Of a DNA stretch of 64,000 bases, positions 1-10,482 are shown piece by piece; positions within the stretch are counted from its first letter, which is position 1, and every line of letters begins with the position of its first letter. The notes beneath the pieces were generated by a model, which worked only from the letters and a program-made list of their open reading frames with translations, was not told where the DNA came from and made no database searches. This stretch comes from Diplonema papillatum (lineage: Eukaryota; Euglenozoa; Diplonemea; Diplonemida; Diplonemidae), in the NCBI GenBank assembly GCA_030068145.1, contig JAPJBO010000503.1, positions 1 to 64,000 on the forward strand, in the 5' to 3' direction. The translations under genes and the position numbers were made by a program.

Positions 1-141
1 TTCGAGACTGGAGGTCCTATGAACATGCAATGTGAATAGCCTCTATTCGAGCCAACCCGGCTTTTCTTGCAACAATTATGAAACCGTATTGTTTTTGGAC
101 TGGATAAAAGTTCAGAGCAAGCTTTTTCCTTCTGGGAAAAT

Positions 142-213
142 GCACAGGGGTGGCAGAGTGAGCGGGCGCCGGCCTTCAGGCGGTCGGCCCGGGTTCGAAC
201 CCCGCCCGTGACA
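142..213 (+). pseudogene. tRNA-like sequence with A and B boxes
   Basis: An A-box-like TGGCAGAGTG is followed about 40 bases later by a B-box-like GGGTTCGAACCCC and then a T run. The acceptor arms do not pair (the 5' side does not complement the CCGTGAC 3' side), so this is not a functional tRNA. It is more likely a tRNA pseudogene or the head of a tRNA-derived short repeat. Similar degenerate copies lie at 3640-3692 (minus) and 3905-3975 (plus). Confidence 0.45.
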
Positions 214-402
214 TTTTTCCGGTCGGGGATTGTTTTCGAGGTTTGCTGCGTTCCGGGGTGTAATGTGCCCGAAATTTGCGTTTTTTTGCGGAGTTTCTCA
301 GTATCTCGCGGTATTTTGTTGTCACCCCGTCGCCCCGGGAGAGGGCCGGGGGGGGGGGGACGGGCGGGAAAAGGCTGCCCCAAGGGTGCGGCGGGGCCAC
401 CC

Positions 403-540
403 GGGTACGAGCGCCAAACTTTACCCGTGCTCGGTGGGTCCGAGGGGTGTCCCCCCCGGGTACCAGCGCCAAACCTTTCCCGTACTCGGTGGGTCGGGGG
501 GGTCCGGGGGGGGTGTCCCCCCCCGGGCACGAGCACCGAC
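403..540. repeat. GC-rich direct repeat, period about 55-66 bp
   Basis: GGGTACGAGCGCC-type starts recur at about 403, 458 and 524, each followed by a CGGTGGGTC and G/C-run segment. Open reading frames across here reflect GC content; no coding signal is seen. Confidence 0.6.
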
Positions 541-630
541 CTTGACTTCACCCGGACTTTACCACCCTGGCCGAACTTCGCTTCGTGCCCGAACTTTTTT
601 CAGTACCAGCGCAGCCTGAGCGCTTAGCAC

Positions 631-719
631 CAGAACTTAGCAACGCCCGAACTTAGCATCACTCGAACTAAGCTTCACCAGAACTTAGCATTGCCCGAAC
701 TTAGCTTCGCCCCGAACTT
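631..719. repeat. short degenerate tandem repeat
   Basis: Five or six imperfect units of about 17 bp centred on CGAACTTAGC, with alternating linker bases. Non-coding. Confidence 0.6.
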
Positions 720-776
720 TACCTGCTGCCTCCAGTCTCGCCACGCGCCGGCCTTAGCCGAGCGCACGTACTTTAC

Positions 777-1424
777 AAGCTGTCACGGCTTGACAATTTC
801 TGCTGCGCACTTGAATCGTTTGAACGCAAACACTGCTCCGGTTTACTCCCGTATCTGCGGGGATGCGATGACAACTACTACTACACTAGCTTGGAGGAAG
901 GCCAGCCCGGATGCGTGAACATCTCGACATGCTGCCGCTCGATTACTTTCTTCCGAGAAGAATCTAGTCCCGGGTGCGTCTTTCAGCCTCCCGTGTTGGA
1001 CACTTCACCTTCGTCCTCGCATGGGGCGATGCAGTGTCCGCAAGCGGCCTTCCTGGATGTATCGACCTTACAGGAAGAGGGTCTCCGCAGGTGGGTTCAC
1101 AAGCTGTCACGGCTTGACAATTTCTGCTGCGCACTTGAGTCGTGTGAATGCAAACACTGCTCCGTTTTACTCCCGTATCTGAGGGGATGCGACGACAACT
1201 ACTACTACACTAGCTTGGAGAAGGGTTAGCCCGGATGCGTGAACATCTCGACATGCTGCCGCTCGGTTACTTTTTTCCGAGAAGAATCTGGTCCCGGGTG
1301 CGCCTTTCGGCCTCCAGTATTGGACACTTCACCTTCGTCCTCGCATGGGCGATGCAGTGTCCGCAACCGGCCTTCCTTGGATGTGTCGACCTTACGGCAA
1401 GAGGGTCTCCGCGAACTAAGTGGA
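777..1424. repeat. 324-bp tandem duplication
   Basis: The segment beginning AAGCTGTCACGGCTTGACAA at 777 starts again at 1101 and runs to about 1424 with scattered substitutions. Both copies contain a CAACTACTACTACAC stretch and end in a GAGGGTCTCCGC stretch. No gene is recognised between 1 and 2100; 1425-2100 holds nothing else identifiable. Confidence 0.8.
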
Positions 1425-2105
1425 CGCGCTGGCCACTGGTGATGAAAGACGCATTTGCGGGCACTCAGAGGTTTCGAGCTGGCGCAAACCGGCAGAATCT
1501 GCTATCCATTTACACTGAACCAAGCCTATCTTCCTCGCTGAGAGCGTGCGTTTCCCGCACGGACCCAGTTTTCTTCGCCGCAGTCACTTTCCCTTTTCTT
1601 GAGAATCTCAAGACTCGCGTATTCATTAACGTGAATGCTTGTATTGTTTAGTGCACACAGCGTGTAGGTATCGGTTGATACCTTTGGTACAGTGTTCAGT
1701 CGTACAGGAAGGTCTGATTCACCTGCTCACGTGGTACTTCTTTCCTTGCATATTAATGCTCGTCTGGTCTTTCGTATTTACAAACGAAGACTTCACGTGG
1801 CAGACGTGCAGAAGCGTCGAATCCGCAAGTGCGCCTGAGGCAACCGAGTTGACCTCGCCTAGGAAGCTTTGGCATCTTTACGCGTCAGTAGAACCTCGAG
1901 ATATGTCAGTGTGTCAGCATTTTGTTCGAACCTTGAGTTACTTCTGCTAGTTGTAGCACCCTTGTACCTTCAAATGAAAGAAGCTTATCGAGACAGTTTC
2001 TTTGCGAAAAGCCCCACCAATCTTGAAGCAACAAGGCTAGGGACACTTCCTCCTCTGCCCCCCTTCTCACCCCCCTTGGGGGTGGCTGGGCATTGTGGCA
2101 TGCAC

Positions 2106-2703
2106 ATGAGTGACGGCATGAGCGGCCTCGACAGCTCGTCGAACGGCGAGGACCCGCACTTGATAGACGGCCTTCCACCTTGCCTGCCACTGCCCAGCTT
2201 TCCCCTGGTGCACGTGCCCGACGCCGTGTACGTCAGAGTCGTGAGCAAGTTGAGCAGCAAAGGCTTGAAGCAGAAGCGCATCCTCCTGCTGAAGCATGGC
2301 AAAGCTCTCGTTTCCGAGGCGAAGGATCCGTTCGACATCCGACGGTATTTGAACTTGTGCGACATCCGGCAAATGGTCGTCGGTCCTGAGGTAGTCTTAT
2401 TCAAGGTGCCGAGCGCGTTTGACCTGCTGATCTACTTCTCGAATGACCAGCGTAACATCGAGCCGTTCAGCATGCGCCGTTTTACGCACGTAGTTCGCAC
2501 GCTGGCGGCCGCGGTAGGGCACTCCATCATAGAAGTCCCGCTGGTGCCTGGGCAGAACATCAAGTCTCTGGCCTCACTGTCCAAGGAGGGCCAGTACCGC
2601 TCGCCTTCCCAACTCGCAGCCGTCCGTCGGACAAGCAGCGGGGACCTCTCGAAGCAAGCGCACGGCGACCTGACGAGGATGCTCCTCATCCACAAAGCTG
2701 CAG
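2106..2703 (+). CDS. PH-like/PDZ-like/SAM-like scaffold protein, exon 1
   Basis: First of three exons (2106-2703, 2961-3239, 5119-5855) whose phases agree (1, 1) and give about 537 residues. I do not recognise a named orthologue. Exon 1 encodes a low-complexity N-terminus and a PH-like beta-rich stretch (about 41-140) containing G-L-K-Q-K-R-I-L-L-L and F-K-V-P-S-A-F-D-L-L. Exon 2 adds a PDZ-like fold, exon 3 a coiled coil, a His/Gln-rich linker, a SAM-like helix bundle and a second coiled coil. That order suggests a cytoplasmic adaptor tethering membrane or signalling partners (inference). The start is chosen at ATG 2106; in-frame ATGs at 2100 and 2118 are alternatives, and a trans-splice AG at 2109-2110 would force 2118. 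The donor at 2704 is GTGTGC. Confidence 0.75.
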
Positions 2704-2960
2704 GTGTGCGTGTGTGTGATGACCGCTCCTGCCCGCTCCTCTTTCCGGGCTGTTCTCTCGAAATGTGGCAAACACACGAAGATCATTGACAGTTGGCTTT
2801 CGTTTTCTACTCACCCGTCTACGCAGCGGCACTGAGGCTGGAGCTAGCGCAGCACGATGTTCTTTTTCGTCCATTTTTTCATTTTTGAGGCTGGGCTCAT
2901 TTTCGGGCAGTTCCGACCGGGGACACCGTCTCAACCGGAGATTTCGCCTTCAACTCGCAG

Positions 2961-3239
2961 GTGAGGCTACGGGGCTCGTTCTCGGGAACGACATGGTGAT
3001 CGAGGCCTGCGTCCCGGCCAGTGCGGGCGACAGGAGCAATGGCCGCGCGTTCATTGGAAGGCGGATCACGCACGTCTTTTCGACGCCGGTCGTCGATCCC
3101 GAGAGCTTCGCCTGCCTGACCGCGCCGGCCACTGCCTGCGTCATAAAGCTGTCCGACGACTTGCAGTCGTCCGCGGCCAGCAGCAGGCCGTCCACTCGTC
3201 GCAGCTCCTCTGCGAACCCTGCAGTTGACGCAGGGTTCG
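2961..3239 (+). CDS. scaffold protein, exon 2 (PDZ-like)
   Basis: The acceptor CTCGCAG precedes a phase-1 join that restores a Gly codon with exon 1. The G-L-V-L-G-N-D-M-V-I-E-A stretch, then F-I-G-R-R-I-T-H-V and C-V-I-K-L, look like the carboxylate-loop, beta and helix pattern of a PDZ domain (residues about 205-265), followed by a Ser-rich tail. The donor is either G|GTCAAG at 3240, which keeps phase with exon 3, or GTATGC at 3245, which does not. Confidence 0.7.
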
Positions 3240-3317
3240 GTCAAGTATGCTACCGGCGCGGCGTCCGTTTTTTTTCCGTAATAGTACCCAGCCTCACAGC
3301 GGGGGTTCCAACTAAAA

Positions 3318-3398
3318 ACTTGCTCGAAGAGAACCCATTCATGAACGGTCACACGGAGACCCTAAAACCCCGGAATTTCAAGCGAACTTTAACTCTAA
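3318..3398. repeat. dispersed repeat with CGGAGACCCTAAAA core, copy 1
   Basis: About 80 bp beginning GCTCGAAGAGAACCCATTCA. A nearly identical copy is at 4354-4437; diverged copies keep the CGGAGAC-y-TAAAA-CCCCGGA core at 11330-11372, 18795-18850 and 20330-20372. Copies 1 and 2 directly bracket the inverted-repeat element at 3405-4332. Confidence 0.75.
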
Positions 3399-3639
3399 AA
3401 ACCAAATATCACTCATTCCACGAAAAAGTGTCACAGATTTTCCGTCTGAAAAGCAGCCCGTTTTGGGTCAATTTTTTTGGAATTTTGGGGAAATTTTTTT
3501 TGGGATGGAAAGAGCTATCCCTGGCGATTATGGGCAAGCAATCAGCTCGCGTGGCGACCAAAATCTGGCGTGCAGATGGACAAAAGGTCGGTTTTGGGGC
3601 TGTTTCAAAAACCCAAAAAAACGATTTCCGGCGGGAATC

Positions 3640-3692
3640 GAACCACCGACCCCCAAACCCCTGTATGGGTGTGGTAACCTCTGGACCATGGG
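3640..3692 (-). pseudogene. tRNA-like unit inside inverted-repeat element
   Basis: Read on the minus strand: A box TGGTCCAGAGG and B box GGTTCGATTCC with a weak T-arm; no acceptor pairing. Confidence 0.45.
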
Positions 3693-3904
3693 CTAAAAAA
3701 ACGGCGGAGAAATCTTTTGTTCACTGCGGAGTGAGAATTTTGGACTCATTTTGAGTTCTTCGCAAACCGGGCGAAATAAGCTCTGAGAGAGCAGAAATAC
3801 CGTCCTGGGACACTGGAAACGAGTAAATGACGATCTCGCACTTTCCGATAAGAATTCCAACTGAGCAGGCGCTAAAAGCAAATTTTGGGCCGAGGTTTGG
3901 CAAC

Positions 3905-3975
3905 ATAGCCTAGCGGTTACCGCACCCTCCTGGGCCCCTGTAGGCCGTGGTTCGATTCCCCCGGTCCGATTTTTT
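3905..3975 (+). pseudogene. tRNA-like unit with T-run terminator
   Basis: A box TAGCCTAGCGG, B box GGTTCGATTCC and a run of at least ten T, a typical pol III terminator. Stem pairing is poor, so this is SINE-like or a pseudogene. Confidence 0.5.
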
Positions 3976-4353
3976 TTTTTGCGATTTTTCGGTGTGAAAA
4001 GCAGCCGTCTGGAAATTATTTTCGAGGTCTTTTTGGGAAATCTTTTGGTTTTCGAGTAGTTCTGGGATGCGCGATTATGGGCAAGCTGCCAGCTAGCCCA
4101 GCGATCAAACTCTGACCCCCTCCTGGATGCAGAGAAAAAAAACCGATCTCCAGGACCCCATTTTTTCGGGTGCCGACCTCCATTTCCGGGGGGGGGGTCG
4201 GTCAAAATTTTTATTCAAACGTGTCCTCAAAATCTCGAAACCGACCATTTTCGGACCTGCAGATGGAAATTTTCGGCAGAAATCCGAAAAAAGCCGAAAT
4301 CTGTGACACTTTTTCGTGGAATGAGTGATATACAACCCGTAACCTTATAGCCC

Positions 4354-4437
4354 TTTCTTGCTCTAAGAGAACCCATTCATGAACGGTCACACGGAGACCC
4401 TAAAACCCCCGGAATTTCAAGCGAACTTTATCTCTGA
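4354..4437. repeat. dispersed repeat with CGGAGACCCTAAAA core, copy 2
   Basis: Near-identical to 3318-3398 and in direct orientation; it diverges after the shared GCGAACTTTA. Confidence 0.75.
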
Positions 4438-4633
4438 GACAAAGCTTCAGAAAGCACCACGAAACTCCCGGAGAACGCTCTACATCGGGGCAGGTTGAAA
4501 ATGATGGCCGGAAAACGTCCCGCCGAAACGCCAGGACCCCAGAAAGACCCCGGCTGGACCCCTGGTGGTTCGGCTCAAACAATATGGCCGGAGAAGGCGA
4601 AAACAAGGAAGAGTCACCTCCACAGTGTTAACA

Positions 4634-5160
4634 GTTGATCCCCAGCACCCCCAAACTCGTTAGGACATTCCAAATTCTTGTGGCACATCACCCGAAACGA
4701 GCGCACACACTACTACAGGCTGCAGACCTTGCGGGTCCCTCGGCCCCGTTCGCGATACGGACCCCTGGTTTTGGCTCATATAACATGGCCGGAGAAGGCG
4801 AAGACAAGGAAGAATCACCTCTACAGTGTTAACCGTTGATCCCCAGCACCCCCAAACGCGTTAGGACATTCCAAATTCTTGTGGCACATCACCCGAAACG
4901 AGCGCACACACTACTACAGGCTGCAGACCTTGCGGGTCCCTCGGCCCCGTTCGCGATACGGACCCCTCATATAACATGGCTGGAGAAGGCGAAGACAAGG
5001 AAGAATCACCTCTACAGTGTTAACAGTTGATCCCCAGCACCCCCAAACGCGTTAGGACATTCCAAATTCTTGTGGCACGCTCACTTGAAACGAGCGCACA
5101 AACTACTACAGGCTGCAGACCTTGCGGGGTCCCTCGGCCCCGCTCGCGATATGCTGGTGC
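4634..5160 (+). repeat. tandem copies of the intron 2/exon 3 boundary
   Basis: Units starting GTTGATCCCCAGCACCCC lie at 4634, 4834 and 5026 (spacings 200 and 192 bp). Each carries the CTGCAG acceptor and the first 40 or so bases of exon 3; only the third runs into the real exon. The first two have GGG where the real exon has GGGG, shifting the frame, then diverge at GATACGG. A partial fourth unit (the middle section only) lies at 4570-4632. The copies amount to decoy acceptor sites inside the intron. Confidence 0.85.
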
Positions 5161-5855
5161 GGGAGCTGGTGCTGGAGAACGAGGAGTTGAAGCGTCTTGT
5201 TCTAGCCTCGCAGTTGAAGGAGCAGCAGAGCGCTGCTGCGACTGATGTCGCCCGTTCGGCGTCCGTGCTGAGCACCGAGCGGTCCGCCGACGACTTGCAC
5301 CGGCTGCAAGCCGAGCTCAGGCGCGTGACCGACGAAAAAAACGACCTCCTCTCCCTTTGCCAGCACCTCCAGCAAGAGCTGGACGCATCAACCCCCGACG
5401 AACCGGCTTCCAGCCCGCAGCCCAACCACCACGTTCACCAGCAGAACCACCAGAACCAGCAGCAGCAAGAGGACAAGGCGACTGCGACTGTCGAAGTGAG
5501 CGACATCGAGAAGTACCTGGTGGAAGCCGGTGTGGAGCCGGCCGAAGCGCCGCGGATTGCGCACGAACTGCCGGTCAGGGACTTGGACGAGGCGCGGGAG
5601 CTGGATGTGGAGGACCTGCGCTGCTTCATGCCGCTGGTGGTTGCGCGGCGGTTCCTCCGGGTTTCCGCGAAATCGGCTTCGTCGGACCGCCCGGCGTGCG
5701 GCGAGGCGTGCGCGCGGCGGGTCGGTGCCTTGCAGCAGGACCAGAAGGCGAATCGTGAGTCGATCGCCGCCCTCAAGCAGCAAATCGTGGCCCTCCAGCA
5801 GCGCTTGGCCGACGCGACCGGGGTCCCCCGGTACCTGCTGCCGCAACCGGTCTGA
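5119..5855 (+). CDS. scaffold protein, exon 3 (coiled coil, SAM-like, coiled coil)
   Basis: Terminal exon after acceptor GGCTGCAG, joining in phase 1 to exon 2 (Asp codon). It encodes a leucine-rich coiled coil (residues about 303-380), a His/Gln/Asn-rich linker (about 393-407), a SAM-like segment beginning V-S-D-I-E-K-Y-L (about 417-472) and a C-terminal coiled coil with Q-Q-I-V-A-L-Q-Q-R-L before TGA at 5853-5855. Codons are GC-rich at third positions, like the other genes here. Confidence 0.8.
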
Positions 5856-5892
5856 TGCGTCGCCTTCAAACCTTCAGATCCCATTCAAGATC

Positions 5893-5975
5893 AACACCGC
5901 TGCCCTGTCTGCAGACACTCAAGTTCCGCGGCGCTGATGAGTGGTCCGCCTTCGTGACCGTGGCTTCAAGTGTCG
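5893..5975. repeat. partial copy of CTGATGATGGTCCGCC repeat family
   Basis: A diverged copy of the family best seen at 7110-7300 and 45434-45605, sharing CTGTCTGCAGACACTCAAG and TGGTCCGCCTT. Confidence 0.6.
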
Positions 5976-6114
5976 AGTTCTTTGTTCTGGTGTCGCAGCC
6001 GTGCCTGCTCCTGGCCGCGTCACCCCTGAACAGCAGCGGCACGTCAATGTGTCGCCTCTCTGCATCCGGGTTGTGGAGGTTCTCACCACGCATGTCGCGA
6101 CCTTGCAAATTGCA

Positions 6115-6212
6115 AGGGATTCCTCCGAATCGCAAGAACACGTGGTCCCTCCTAGCTCCACTAACACTCGGTCTAGACGGCGCAGTGGCAGGCGATGAGG
6201 ACATCATAGAAT
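6115..6212 (+). mobile_element. relic 3' end of a LINE related to the intact one at 25.6 kb
   Basis: About 97 bp ending in ATAACCTG match the last codons and stop of the intact LINE (30573-30662): GAATCGCAAGAA, TAGCTCCACTAACACTCG, GCAGTGGCAGGCGATGA and ATCATAGAATAACC align with only substitutions. The downstream flank TGTGGTTCATGCACTCC resembles the flank of the intact element. No upstream LINE sequence is visible, so it is 5'-truncated. 6213-7110 contains nothing else recognised. Confidence 0.7.
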
Positions 6213-7109
6213 AACCTGTGGTTCATGCACTCCAAAAAGATCCAGTGCTACCGGCTCTCCCACGTGTGACCGATACAGATGCTATCGTCGTTAGGTTCTC
6301 TCTGTACTCTTTCCCAAAACGAACGTAGCTTGTGGTATTAAAGTCGTAGATCCCCTTGAATAGTATGTGTTTACCTCGAGTTGCCTTTGTGTTGCCGTCC
6401 TGGTGACGATCCATCAGGGCTTCTCGCTGTCAGTATCAAAGTCTCTTTACCGGCACGCTTTTTCGCCTGGAAACCGGTGCTGCAAAGAGTGGTCGGTTTT
6501 CACAACCTGCTTGTCCTTTCACGAGTGAGGCAAGGTGTCCCCGTTCCATGACCCTTCCGCGAAGTCTGTTTGTCTTCGAAAAACACGGCAAATCCACAGT
6601 GTCCGCTTGCCCAAACAGACTTTGGAGCATCATTCTTTTGTCGATGCAGCCCCCATCTGTGACCGGCCCTTCCCCCCTGCGATTTCTGTGCCATTGTTTC
6701 TGCCTTCCGGACGGATGCTAGGAAAAGGTCGCAAACAGTTCTTTTTCAAGCTCCCGTTTCTCTGGTTGCGGTCAACGGCGCACGCAGAGCAAAGCGAAGT
6801 TGCACGTGTGCTGCAGAGCCGCTTGGCCTGCGGTAAAGCCGCCTCCCCCCCCCCCGTAGTACCTCCTTTTGGTACTGCAACCATTGGTGCTGCACACGGC
6901 ATCCCCATGTCCACTGTGCTCTGCGGAGTTTACTTCGCAGATTGCCACCGTAAAAAGAAGACAAGTCAGTGCTGCCTAGCGAGTCGCAGTCACAATCAGG
7001 GCGAGTGCCCTGAGTTTTTTAACTGATTGCTCAGACACAGTTGTAGGGGCCTTCTCCCCGTGACGGATTCGTCTGTGCTCTAGTAGCACGGGTGGTCCTG
7101 GCTGTGACG

Positions 7110-7300
7110 AGCTACGAACAGCCGCCTGACAAACCAGACTCACACCGCAGTCCTGTCTGCAGTTCCACGCTGATGATGGTCCGCCTTATGTGTCCGTGGC
7201 TTAAAGGACCGAAACACGGCGCAGACGGGACCAGTGCGAGATGGAAGAAGAAATATGAGCACATACCCATTCCAAGCACTTTCTTGCAAACCCCCCCCCA
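7110..7300. repeat. dispersed repeat, CTGATGATGGTCCGCC family
   Basis: About 190 bp matching 45434-45605 at high identity (CCGCCTTATGTGTCCGTGGC, GGACCGAAACACGGCGCAGA, CATTCCAAGCAC). Partial copies lie at 5893-5975, 34165-34205, 40738-40850 and 45370-45430. Copies usually end in a C-rich run; here a 12-bp AAA/C9 arm at 7288-7299 pairs with G9/TTT at 7309-7320. Confidence 0.75.
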
Positions 7301-7458
7301 TAGTACGAGGGGGGGGGTTTAGTCTTTGCCTGCGGTAGTGGCCAGTCGGCTTTCCAAATTAAACACAGGACGGCGGTGTTGGCAATTGCGTTTGGGCATG
7401 AGAGAGCACATGACTCTTCTCTCGTGGGAGCCTAGAGAGATCTTCTGTCAGCCGGAGG

Positions 7459-7545
7459 ACGTAGTGCGTTGCTCAGGGTAGTCGAAGGTCTGACAATCAC
7501 ACTAATGCAACAAATGTACACATCTTCTGTCAGTCGAGAGGACAA
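7459..7545. repeat. dispersed repeat, GTTGCTCAGGGTAGTCGAAG family
   Basis: A second copy at about 34925-35000 shares TGCGTTGCTCAGGGTAGTCG and AATGCAACAAAT. Not coding. 7546-8000 has nothing recognised. Confidence 0.7.
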
Positions 7546-7988
7546 TCTCCTGCGACCTCCGGTCGTAGCATTTGGCGAAGTCCAGCGCTACACCGTGCAG
7601 CCGTCTCCCCGTCAGCTTCGCTCGATTTGGACACCAGCTCGAAATCCTCATCATCAAGCCAAGTCAAAGGGTGCTAGGTTTGGGGTGGCTCCCTGGGAGG
7701 CACGCACCTGTATGTTCTCGTGGTCATCGCTACCGCGCTGACCTTTGCCGAGAAAGCGAAGGAGAGTCGTCTGCAGCGACCTCTTGTGCACCTGAGCGCA
7801 ACACCTTCGTCTCTAATCTCTTCCTCCCCCAGGAAGCTCCAGATCTGGCGCAAAGCCGGCAAATCATAAACATAGTTCCTTTCCGGTCGCTCGCGACCGT
7901 TTCCTGAACAATCCTTCACTAAATCCGCGGTTAAATAACCTGGCCTCAGTGGTGCAAGCACCATGCGCTCTTCAAACCCAAGAAACAT

Positions 7989-8012
7989 TTCCCCCCCCCT
8001 CTTTTCTTTCAG
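7989..8012 (+). promoter_or_regulatory. pyrimidine tract and AG acceptor, probable trans-splice site
   Basis: A long C/T tract ends in TTTCTTTCAG, 25 bases upstream of the ATG at 8038. With no coding exon upstream, this fits a spliced-leader addition site; a non-coding 5' exon is the alternative. Confidence 0.55.
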
Positions 8013-8037
8013 GTGATCAAGGCAAAAGAACAATCAG

Positions 8038-10482
8038 ATGAACGCTGATGCAGCTCCATACTTTCCCCAGGCTCCCCAGGCTCCCACCACGCGCCCAGGT
8101 TGGGGCCAGCACGTCCCGCCCGGTGACCAGCAGCAGCAGTATGCGCGCATGCACCCGCAGATGTTCGGGCAGCCCCAGCAGCAGCAGCAGCAGCAGCAGC
8201 AGATGCAAATGGGAGGACAAGGCATGAAGGGCGCGCCCCGGCAGTTGCCTCCGCAGCAGCAGCAGCAGCCGCCGCCGGCGCACGTCGAGAACGGGCGGGC
8301 GGCGCCGCCGGCGCAGATGCCAGGCGCTGAAACCGGGCTCCACAAGCAGAGCGAAGGCAAGTCGTGGAGCGCCGCGATGCGGGCAAAAGCAGGCCAGGCG
8401 TCGGCCCCCGCGCAGCCTCCGGCGCGCGACCATCCGGCGGCCGCGGGTGCCGCGCCAGCCCAACACCAGCCCCACGCCGGAGTCCCGGCTCACCACGCCG
8501 CGCACCAGCAGCATGCCCACCACCGGCAGCACCACCACCAACAGCACCACGCGCAGCACCAAGGCCAACACCCTGCTCCTCACCAGACCGCAGTTCAGCA
8601 GCACCCTCATCAGCATCCCAGCCAGCAGGCTATGCACCGAGGCATGATGCCCCCCAACAACTACCCTGGGTACGCCGGATATCCCCCGAGCTACGAAACC
8701 TCCGAATTCTACCCGCGAGGCGGGCAGAAGGGGGGTTTCCCCATGCCGGGCATGATGCCGCAGCAGCAGCAGCGCGGCCAGCAGGCCATGGCGCAGCAGC
8801 CGCACGGCCACCACCACCACCACCACCAGCACCACGGGTACCAGCAGGCCGCCTACCAGATGCACCACCAGGAGCAGCACCACGCCCAGCACCAGCTGCA
8901 GCAGCAGCAGCTGCAGCAGCAGCAGCAGCAGGCTAAGCGCCAGCAGCCGCAAGCCCCGCAGCAGCCCCAGCAGCAGCAGCAGCAGCCCCCGCAGCAGCAG
9001 CCACAATCCCAGCCCGCAGTGCCGGCGCAGCCGCAGCAGCAGCCTCCACAACAACAGCAGCGGGGGCCCCCGCCGCAGCAGCAGCAGCAGCAGCAGCCGG
9101 CGCCGGTGCAGCAACCGGCGGCGCGGCCGGCCGCGGCGGCACCAGCGGCGGCGGCGGCGGCGGCGGCGGCGCCCCAGCAGCAACAACAGCAGCAGCCCCA
9201 GCTCAGCGCGCAGGCGGCGGCGGCGGAGATCCTGGGCGGCACCGCCAAAACCGCGTGGAAGCCGCGGGCGAAGCGGTCGCAAGAAGACGAGGCAATGGCG
9301 GCCGAAGACCGCAAGCGGCTCCTCGACATGCGCCGGCAGGAGGACGAAGAGCGGAAGAAGGCCGCGAGCCAGGTCGCCGCGCAAACCGCCAGCCAACCCG
9401 CCGCCCAGCCCAGCCAGCCCGCCGCGGCAGCCGCCCCGTCAGGCCCCGTGTCCGACCGCCAGAGGCAGCTGCAGGAGGAGAACGAGAAGAAGGAAGCCGA
9501 GCGAAGGAAGGCCGAGGCCCAGCGGCAGAAGGAGGCCGAAGCCCGGCGCGCGGCGGCCCTGAAGAAGATCGCGGAAGACATGGCGAGCCTCGCCGAATCC
9601 GAATCCGCACCCCGAAAAGCGATTGCTGACGAAGAGGATACCGCGTTCGGAGGAATCCTGGCTGAGGCGGAGTCTTCGAAGCAGAAGGCACGGCGGGCGC
9701 AGGACGAACGGCTGGCGAAGGAAGAAGAGGAGAAGAAGAAGATTGCCCTCGAGAAGAAGACCGTTGACCGCGTTTCGTTCGCCGTGCAGCCGCACTCGAG
9801 CTGCGAAGATCTCGGCCTCGTGTGGACCGCCGAAGACAAGTTCGTGCTCAAGAAGGTGTTCGCCAACAGCGTCGCGGCCAAGCACCACATGGACGAGCTC
9901 ACTGGCCAAGTGTGCTTCGAAGTCAACGACACGAAGGTGGCGAGCGTGAACGACGTCGACGAGGTGCTGTCGTCGGCCACGAACGTGGTCTTCAAGTTCA
10001 AGAAGACCGTCATCTGCCCTCCAACGAACGTCCTGCGCGATCTGCTGGAGAAGCTCGACATCGAAGCAAACCTCAGCACGCGGATCGTCGCCAAGTGCGA
10101 AGACCCCGACTTGGCCCTCGTCAAGTCCCTGCACACGATCATCTCGAAGGGCGAGAAGGCGAAGTCCGTCACCGTGATCAAGACGCTTGAGAAGGTCGGC
10201 TTCGAGAGCATCAAAAACAACACCGCCATCGGCCGCCTCGACTTCCAAGCGCTCTGCTTCATTGCAGCGGCAACCATGAGCGAGATGGACCTGAACATCC
10301 CGGAAGTTTTGGCGCAGATCAAGTTTGACATCAAGAGCAGCGACAACACCGTCGAAGTCGACGAGAAGATGTACGCAGAAATGCGTAAGAGCGAAGAGCA
10401 AGCGGAGAAGAAGAAGCAAGAGGAACAAGAGCTCAAGGAAGCCGAAGACGAGCGACAGCGAAAGGCCACCGCCGCGAAAATG
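8038..10482 (+). CDS. eIF4E-domain fusion protein, exon 1 (Q-rich, charged coil, PDZ-like)
   Basis: First of five proposed exons (8038-10482, 12838-13314, 14179-14378, 23986-24040, 24631-24753), in phase throughout, giving about 1099 residues. Residues 1-400 are Gln/His/Pro/Ala-rich with poly-Q runs. About 440-590 is a charged helix rich in Glu, Lys, Arg and Ala. About 590-660 is PDZ-like (D-L-G-L-V-W, F-E-V-N-D-T-K-V, V-V-F-K-F-K-K). About 660-790 is an unrecognised helical domain. The exon ends at ATG|GTACGC in phase 0. The eIF4E fold is supplied by exon 2, so this N-terminus resembles an eIF4G-like or granule-forming extension fused to the cap binder (inference). The gene lies immediately upstream of ACADSB on the same strand. 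Confidence 0.85.

Larger units (their letters stand above)
3405..4332. mobile_element. non-autonomous inverted-repeat element carrying tRNA-like units
   Basis: A perfect 34-bp terminal inverted repeat begins ATATCACTCATTCCACGAAA on the left (3406-3439); its reverse complement is at 4299-4332. The interior has two diverged direct copies of a segment with GAAAAGCAGCC and GATTATGGGCAAGC (about 3446-3580 and 3985-4130) and two tRNA-like units in opposite orientation, each with a perfect GGTTCGATTCC B box. No protein is encoded. It sits in intron 2 of the scaffold gene. No clear target-site duplication was found next to the inverted repeats. Confidence 0.75.

Noticed and set aside
142..213. Functional tRNA gene
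   Set aside because: Acceptor stem does not pair and one T-stem pair is mismatched; only the internal promoter boxes look tRNA-like.
208..627. Overlapping open frames in the first 630 bases
   Set aside because: Composition is that of GC-rich tandem repeats, with no domain or splice context.
8017..10469. Long minus-strand open frames (459 and 538 residues) opposite the Q-rich exon
   Set aside because: They are poly-Leu/Cys/Ala shadows of CAG/GCG-rich sense codons, and the sense strand encodes recognisable domains and spliced exons.
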